64,000 nucleotides of DNA, from NCBI GenBank assembly GCA_012934845.2, contig WNNJ02002269.1, positions 1 to 64,000 of the forward strand, in the 5' to 3' direction. Both the position numbers and the translations under genes were made by a program. The notes beneath the pieces were generated by a model, which searched no databases, was not told where the DNA came from, and saw nothing but the letters and a program-made list of their open reading frames with translations. Origin of the DNA: Pomphorhynchus laevis. Taxonomy: Eukaryota; Acanthocephala; Palaeacanthocephala; Echinorhynchida; Pomphorhynchidae. Shown piece after piece: positions 58,680-64,000 of this stretch. How positions within the stretch are numbered: the first letter of the stretch is position 1; every line of letters starts with the position of its first letter.

Positions 58680-59940
58680 CTGAAAAAACAAAGAACGTAA
58701 ATGTTTCTTTGTTATTAAAACAAACCGTGTATAAAGTCTTTAGAGCGCTGAAATTGTAAGGAATCGGTCAATGAAAGAATGCCACTTATGCATGAGTAAG
58801 CTGTAAAAAAATCTTTGTTTGTTTCAGCCATCGACTAAATACCGAAGTAAATTTTTAAAAATTAATTTGTTTTTCTACTTTCCAAAACTATAATCTAACC
58901 TCATCTTGTCGATAATGAAATGACGCAGGTGTGCACGGTGCACAGGAATCTATGAGCTAACAATAGGAAAACATATGCAGACATTCAAAACGATAAGTCA
59001 TTTACTAGATAACGAAATTTGCCATTTAACAGAGACTAAAACGTTTTATGTAAAAAACGATTTTCAAAATAAATACCAATAAAATAAAAGATATAAAATA
59101 ATATTCTCTTTAAAAATATAATTTTGAAAAGTATATATCAATAATTTATAGATATAGTTTGCTACACATTTTTTATTTCCAAAATATCAAAATAAAAAAG
59201 CACTTTTTTATTTTTAATAATCGAGCACCTTACGTATGTGCTCAACTACACGTCTATGGCAATGTGTATTCAAAATGGAAAATTATAATAAAATGTATGT
59301 CATTATATAAAATGAATGATATTATGCGAACATCTTAGAACTTTCAATCTTTAATCGATGTTTACATAATGGCATACATGCATCGGGGTTAATCAATTTT
59401 TGGATGTAAACACATTAATCTCCAGAGAAAGTACATACCTTTTAACAAATTGTAAAAAATTGCCAGTTTGTTGTAATAATGAAAATATTAGATTATCAAA
59501 TATATTATCGCCAGTTTGTTGCAATAATTATATTATTGTAACAAACTGACATTTATATCTTTAATTTGAAAATTAATCAAGTCTTTTTTCAATTTCCTAC
59601 AATAGTCCTTAAAATGTTTAATCAAATAAGGTCACAGCTTAACATATACAAAATAATACTAAATGAAATTTATTGCGCTTCATCAGTAGTGTCCAGATTT
59701 GATTGCTGATAAACTGTGGTGGTTTCCAATACCGAGTTATCTCCGTAAGAAAATCCAGTACAGGATTTCGTAAGAAATCTTAGGCCGTTGTTTACTCAGC
59801 ACATCCATGCATCACCATTATATATATTTAGCCTTTTAATTTTCAATGAGTTATATTACTGAATCGCTTAGCGATCAATGTCCGCGATACAACTGTTAAT
59901 ATACATATGAAGATTTGTACCGCGGACCTTAATCGCTGAT
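58680..59940. other. A+T-rich DNA with a short hairpin
   Basis: No gene is recognised. CAGTTTGTTGCAATAAT is inverted with one mismatch at 59512-59548, and a direct copy of the arm lies at 59464. Confidence 0.5.
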
Positions 59941-59944
59941 TGTG

Positions 59945-60440
59945 CAAAATGAAACAACGACAAGGATTCCGAATAGAATTCGTAATGTATTGAATGTAGT
60001 TACCGATTAAAACTGGCTTCAATCAACGGACTGCATGCTATATGTCACTTCTAGACGGCCACTTAAGCATTGAAATAATGGTGTACTCGGCAACATTCAT
60101 CAGTAGAATGAAGTGCCGACTGGTCGTTTCGGTTGCCTGTGTGACGATAAAAGAAGTCATTTCCGACAAGCTGCTTAAACATCTGAGGCTTTCGCTCTCG
60201 AGCCAGAACATTTGCTGTGCAGACCATCGTTGTCTACGCAGAGTGATTTTGCTGATGCTGACTATTTGCTTCACTCGTTGGGACCAAAACTGGATTCGGC
60301 TATGTTAAGTCCGGCTGTGCGGAATGAAACAACGACAAGGATTTCGAATGGAATTCGTAATGTATTCAATGTAGTTGCTGACTGAAACTGGATTCGATCA
60401 ACGAGCTGCAGGCTCCACGTGACTTCTAATGGAGCGAAAG
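59945..60440. repeat. Diverged direct repeats of about 120 bp
   Basis: AATGAAACAACGACAAGGAT starts two copies at 59948 and 60323 that share GAATTCGTAATGTATT and AACTGG(C/A)TTC.ATCAACG. Confidence 0.8.
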
Positions 60441-60760
60441 TGATCATGTCACTCCTCATAGTGACATGAAGCGAAACTGTCATACACAACTATTATACAT
60501 GCCGTATCCATTAAGGATCCAACGAGTGCAGCGACAATTCAGCAACAACCTCTGCCTAGTGTTTAAGGATGGTCCGCACAGCAATTCGATCTGGTTAAGA
60601 GCGTAAGGCCTCAGTCAATTAAGCAAAGTGTCGGAAACGCCTTCATTCACAATGTCACACAGACAAAAGAAACTACCAGTGTGTACTTCATTCTACTGAT
60701 GAGTGGTTATGAGTACTCTATCGTTTCGGTGCTAAAGTTGTCGTCTAGACATGACTTGGT
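60085..60760. repeat. Inverted pair of an old repeat with CUGAUGA words
   Basis: ACTTCATTCTACTGATGA occurs on the plus strand at about 60684-60701 and on the minus strand at about 60095-60112, each followed by GAGTAC...GTCTAGA in the same order. Both are preceded by a GAAAC(G/T)ACCAGT block. No gene is seen from 60441 to 61040. Confidence 0.7.
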
Positions 60761-61040
60761 TTCTGATAGTAGTGAATCAAAGTCCAGTCAATCAAGCAAC
60801 ACCATTATATATAGCTAGCTTTGAATCATTGCCGATTTTCAAAGTAATAATACTAAACATGCTTTAAAGATCATGATAAAGGCTATCACGGCAAAAATAC
60901 ATAACAATCAATAGACAGCTATTTTCACAATGAAGATAATTCCAAAAGAAATTTATTCAGGAATTTTATTTGTGTCAATTTTGTTCAATAATACCCGTAA
61001 ATATGGGCTTTAAACAATTTAGATATAATTATCTAATATA

Positions 61041-64000
61041 AAACAATTTTTTTTTTATTTTATTTTTTTTAAATAATAATACATTTATGATTTGTCATGT
61101 TTTACAATTCTAGCGTCTGGCTACAAACGCCCTGCATGGACATTGATACTACTCGAGCCATCATTCTCGACAAACGGCATCTGTATGTGTGTATTATCTC
61201 GGCGTAATTCTGTGGTCCTTGCAAAGCATGCATTGATGCTACCTTTTTTAACACAGTGTTAGCCGCGTTTCCCAATCCACCCGTTGTTGACATAACAAAT
61301 GGATGAAAATGAGCCCGCTCAATTCTGTTTATACGTTCTTTGTATTTGCCATTCTTCCTTTCCTCGTGATATACAAAGGGATTTGACATGTGACTCGTTG
61401 CATACGATGGAGCAAAACTATTAAAAATGCAAATGTCCAGGAAGGACCGCTCCGTCACATGTCCGAATAGGCCGTTACACACAATGTCTGCCCTTGCATT
61501 ACGATCCCTAGTCGTCGATGTTGCTTCAAATGACGTGGTCTCGGGTACATTCTGTAATATTGGTTCTTGGATTACCCTTCGACATACTTTTTGAATTTGA
61601 TTCGCAAGTTCACTCTTAATGCTATTGTGGCGTACAAATGTCATTCCTCCAGTTCTGCAAGACAGTATATGTGCGACTTCATTGCTTTTACCGCATTCAC
61701 ACCTTCCATGATTCGAGGTTTGCCAGTCATAACGAGCTAACAGAGCATCGTGAAACTCGCGAGTATTAAGGAACAAATCTTTAGCTCCGTGATTACTGCT
61801 GAGCCACGCCGAAGCTCCACTTTTGCTCGCGTTTTCAAAAATTGTAAATAGATCTCTGGGTGATAATTCTATTATACTTTGCCTGTATCGTACTGTCTCT
61901 CTCTTGTTACATTCTTTGATTTCTTTGTATATTTGCTTCTGCTGGGTTTCCAAGTCATCACCTATTAGACCTTTCATTGCGGGATTACAAATCTTGACCG
62001 AGTTTTCATACTCTGAACCGCACGTTCTTAATTGGTTTATGATTCCCAGCCCTCCAAAACGATTCGGGAGTGATATTATCATCTCAGCTTCGTTGTCCTG
62101 ACCTATGTATCCCAGCATTTCAGGTAGTACATCATTGAACAGCTTAGAGTGGAATGGCTTTAACCACGCTTGTTGCATATAGCACGTACGTTCAATATAC
62201 GATAATTTGGGTTGTATCGCCTTTGTTAGAAGTAGATAGCTAGCGAAAGCCTCCTGAGTGCTAACGCTTTGTAGTTTATCTAAAGTATTCTTCCATTTCT
62301 CAACTAAATCTGAACATTTGTTGTGCACAAAATCATATTCTCCAATAAAACTTCCTAGATATTTAACTCCATCCTTCCTCATAGCAACTCCTTGTTGAGT
62401 TAAAGCAACTGCAGCATTTTCAACTAAATCTTTATGAGCTAATAGTGTACACTTCCGGGGATTGATGAAGTATCCAAAGGATGGACCACATCTCTGTAGC
62501 TCTTTCCATATTTTTTCCAATTCTGCTATTGTGCCGACGCATCCCCCGTCATCAGCATACCAAACGTGTTTCGCACCCGGCGCCACTTCCTTTAAACGGT
62601 TGATCAGAGGAATGGACGCCAGGGCAAAAGCTGCCATTGCTAGAGGATCACCCTGCGTAAAGCCTTCGGCGGAGTGTAGTACCGTACCATTCACGACCAG
62701 ATCGGATGTGCGTCCATATGTGTTATGTAGGATTTTATCCAGGGATGGACAAATATATTTTATATTTCTGAGTGCCAGATTTCTGTTTATTTGGTTGAAT
62801 GCATTTTTCGCGTCTATCAGGAGTATACATGAGTCTGGTGTCTTTTCAAATGCCTCTCGCATTGTGTGAACCGCCACTTCCGTTCCACATCGCTGACCCG
62901 CACAAAGTTGAAAATTGTTACAAACAGAAGTGATATCTTTGGATACGTGGTTCAGTACTACTCGTCCAATGATTCTTCGTAATGTTTCTCCAATTCCAAC
63001 TGGCCTCACTCCTGGGTTCTTATCAAGAGGTACGAGGCGGCTGACTGTGTATGCATCTAATCGTATCGGATCAATTGTGTCCATCGCTATTTTGATTGTA
63101 AATTCGCATATTTGGATAGCCAACTTGCTAGATGCATTTCCATGATGTGTCAGAAAGTTTTTCCAGCCATCCGCGTCGACTCCAGACGGACCAGCAGATC
63201 CCGTTGTAATCCTCGCTGCATGGATAATGTCAGCTGGAGTCAGGTCACTGAATCTTACGTCATAGTGTTCAACCCTGCCTTCTACATCGCCTTGTAGTAC
63301 GAATTCTTCATTAACAGGTTCAGGTGTAGGATGAAGATCTTTAAGAATTGATAACACGGTTTGGTTGTCTATAATACTGTCTAAATCAAGAACACCTCGA
63401 TTTTCTTTTGTATCTAGTGTCCGTGAAGCTTTACCTATCTTGCAATTTCGAACCAAGTTAATAATCCTCTTTATTTCGCATTTGGTTTTTCGACTTCCTA
63501 ATTTAATTGAGTGATATTTCATTTTTTGTAAATATTCCGCTTCAGCCATGAGTTTTAGCAGATCATTATTTCTCCAAAGTGTGATTCTTCGCGCCAACGT
63601 TTTTCTTATAAAACTTGTCTTGCGACTTGGAATGCGTTGTAGAATTAGCTGGCACATTACCGTCGCCTGTTTTAGAGGATCGTAGTCAGTTCGCTTGTCG
63701 GTATTAAAGTGCGCGAAGCATTCAGTTAACATATCGATAAATTCCTTACTATCATTACAAATTGGTAAATCCATTAAATTTGGTATCCAATGCTTTAAAT
63801 TATTGAATAATGTGTCGATTATATTTGCGGAGTTCTGGTGACTTAATGATCCAAAAATATGTCCGATAGCTTGTGATTGGTTTCTTGAATCGATTTGGGA
63901 TCTTAGCGTTTTTTGAGATAAAGCTGCATCTACATCTGTGGTGGCAACGATTGAGTCATTCGAGTTGTGGGTTAGACAAGGATCAACTAGTTTGCGTGTA
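61041..64000 (-). mobile_element. Retroelement with RT and restriction-like endonuclease, open to the window edge
   Basis: The coding region (61102 to beyond 64000) is followed by a short 3' UTR and an A-rich tail (T-rich on plus, about 61045-61075), marking its 3' end. The 5' end lies outside the window. Confidence 0.85.
61102..64000 (-). CDS. RT-endonuclease polyprotein of a non-LTR-like element, 5' partial
   Basis: At least 966 codons are open without a stop. The first ATG in the window is at 63774, but the frame continues upstream to base 64000 (THNSNDSIVATT... precedes it), so the start is outside. Residues counted from that ATG: an RT0-like GPSGVDADGWKNFL near 195, LDKNPGVRPVGIGETLRRII (near 255), motif A LLIDAKNAFNQINRN (near 320), motif B GFTQGDPLAMAAFALA (near 370), motif C VWYADDGGCVG (near 405), a CCHC finger CECGKSNEVAHILSC (near 690), then an endonuclease-like RADIVCNGLFG ... 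LDICIFNSFAPSY (near 750). RT followed by CCHC and a PD-D/E-type nuclease is the layout of R2-like elements; the exact clade is not certain. The intact frame suggests a young, possibly active copy. Confidence 0.87.
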   Translation of the reverse strand, partial: TRKLVDPCLTHNSNDSIVATTDVDAALSQKTLRSQIDSRNQSQAIGHIFGSLSHQNSANIIDTLFNNLKHWIPNLMDLPICNDSKEFIDMLTECFAHFNTDKRTDYDPLKQATVMCQLILQRIPSRKTSFIRKTLARRITLWRNNDLLKLMAEAEYLQKMKYHSIKLGSRKTKCEIKRIINLVRNCKIGKASRTLDTKENRGVLDLDSIIDNQTVLSILKDLHPTPEPVNEEFVLQGDVEGRVEHYDVRFSDLTPADIIHAARITTGSAGPSGVDADGWKNFLTHHGNASSKLAIQICEFTIKIAMDTIDPIRLDAYTVSRLVPLDKNPGVRPVGIGETLRRIIGRVVLNHVSKDITSVCNNFQLCAGQRCGTEVAVHTMREAFEKTPDSCILLIDAKNAFNQINRNLALRNIKYICPSLDKILHNTYGRTSDLVVNGTVLHSAEGFTQGDPLAMAAFALASIPLINRLKEVAPGAKHVWYADDGGCVGTIAELEKIWKELQRCGPSFGYFINPRKCTLLAHKDLVENAAVALTQQGVAMRKDGVKYLGSFIGEYDFVHNKCSDLVEKWKNTLDKLQSVSTQEAFASYLLLTKAIQPKLSYIERTCYMQQAWLKPFHSKLFNDVLPEMLGYIGQDNEAEMIISLPNRFGGLGIINQLRTCGSEYENSVKICNPAMKGLIGDDLETQQKQIYKEIKECNKRETVRYRQSIIELSPRDLFTIFENASKSGASAWLSSNHGAKDLFLNTREFHDALLARYDWQTSNHGRCECGKSNEVAHILSCRTGGMTFVRHNSIKSELANQIQKVCRRVIQEPILQNVPETTSFEATSTTRDRNARADIVCNGLFGHVTERSFLDICIFNSFAPSYATSHMSNPFVYHEERKNGKYKERINRIERAHFHPFVMSTTGGLGNAANTVLKKVASMHALQGPQNYAEIIHTYRCRLSRMMARVVSMSMQGVCSQTLEL

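Noticed and set aside
1-64000. tRNA, rRNA genes or CRISPR arrays
   Set aside because: No cloverleaf-like A/B box pair, rRNA block or spacer-repeat array was recognised by eye; tRNAscan-SE or Infernal would be needed to exclude short tRNA-derived SINEs.

Overview
This window is A+T-rich, gene-poor eukaryotic DNA packed with retroelements. It reads as an animal genome. One host gene is spliced with GT-AG introns, several of them only 43-60 bp. The element families (Penelope-like RTs, an RT linked to a restriction-like endonuclease, short-LTR Ty3 elements, hammerhead-bearing tandem repeats) are ones known from invertebrates. The host proteins are divergent, so I do not name a phylum. A fast-evolving invertebrate such as a flatworm-like lineage fits, but other phyla are possible.

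Layout. A compact Ty3-type LTR fossil with 137-bp LTRs lies at 72-4026. Remnants of two LINE families fill 4.5-10 kb. From 11.4 to 12.6 kb come LINE scraps and interleaved inverted repeats. Two 2.66-kb inverted repeats (13315-15977 and 24966-27628) enclose about 9 kb. That spacer holds a 304-bp tandem array with a hammerhead ribozyme in each unit, an uninterrupted class I alpha-mannosidase gene on the minus strand, an unidentified stretch, and a LINE fragment abutting a broken BPTF/NURF301-like PHD-bromodomain copy.

From 28.3 to 32.4 kb a cyclin T-like gene can be followed on the minus strand through eight exons; phase and length agree throughout (831 coding bases, 276 residues). A degenerate LINE (32.7-35.6 kb) sits just beyond its 5' end. 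Next come a 136-bp tandem pair with a TATA box and a Penelope-like RT (36.4-37.4 kb) followed by a strongly structured RNA-like segment. LINE scraps, a 168-bp palindrome, a miniature LTR fossil and a decayed RT-endonuclease element (42.0-43.8 kb) follow. Then come a rearranged repeat and a second hammerhead element, one unit flanked by two ribozymes, just upstream of a second Penelope-like RT on the same strand.

From 46.8 to 54 kb there are only fossils: gag-like and pol-like LTR pieces and a decayed minus-strand LINE. From 54 to 61 kb the sequence is almost featureless apart from repeats and one possible small exon. The right edge (61.0 kb to the end, minus strand) carries a RT-endonuclease element whose reading frame stays open to the last base of the window.

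Most striking is the co-occurrence of retrozyme-like hammerhead repeats and Penelope-like RTs. Two diverged hammerhead copies preserve RNA stems, including a compensatory base-pair change. The likely working link, by inference, is that the small hammerhead RNAs are processed and circularised by their own ribozymes and mobilised in trans by a Penelope-like or LINE RT.
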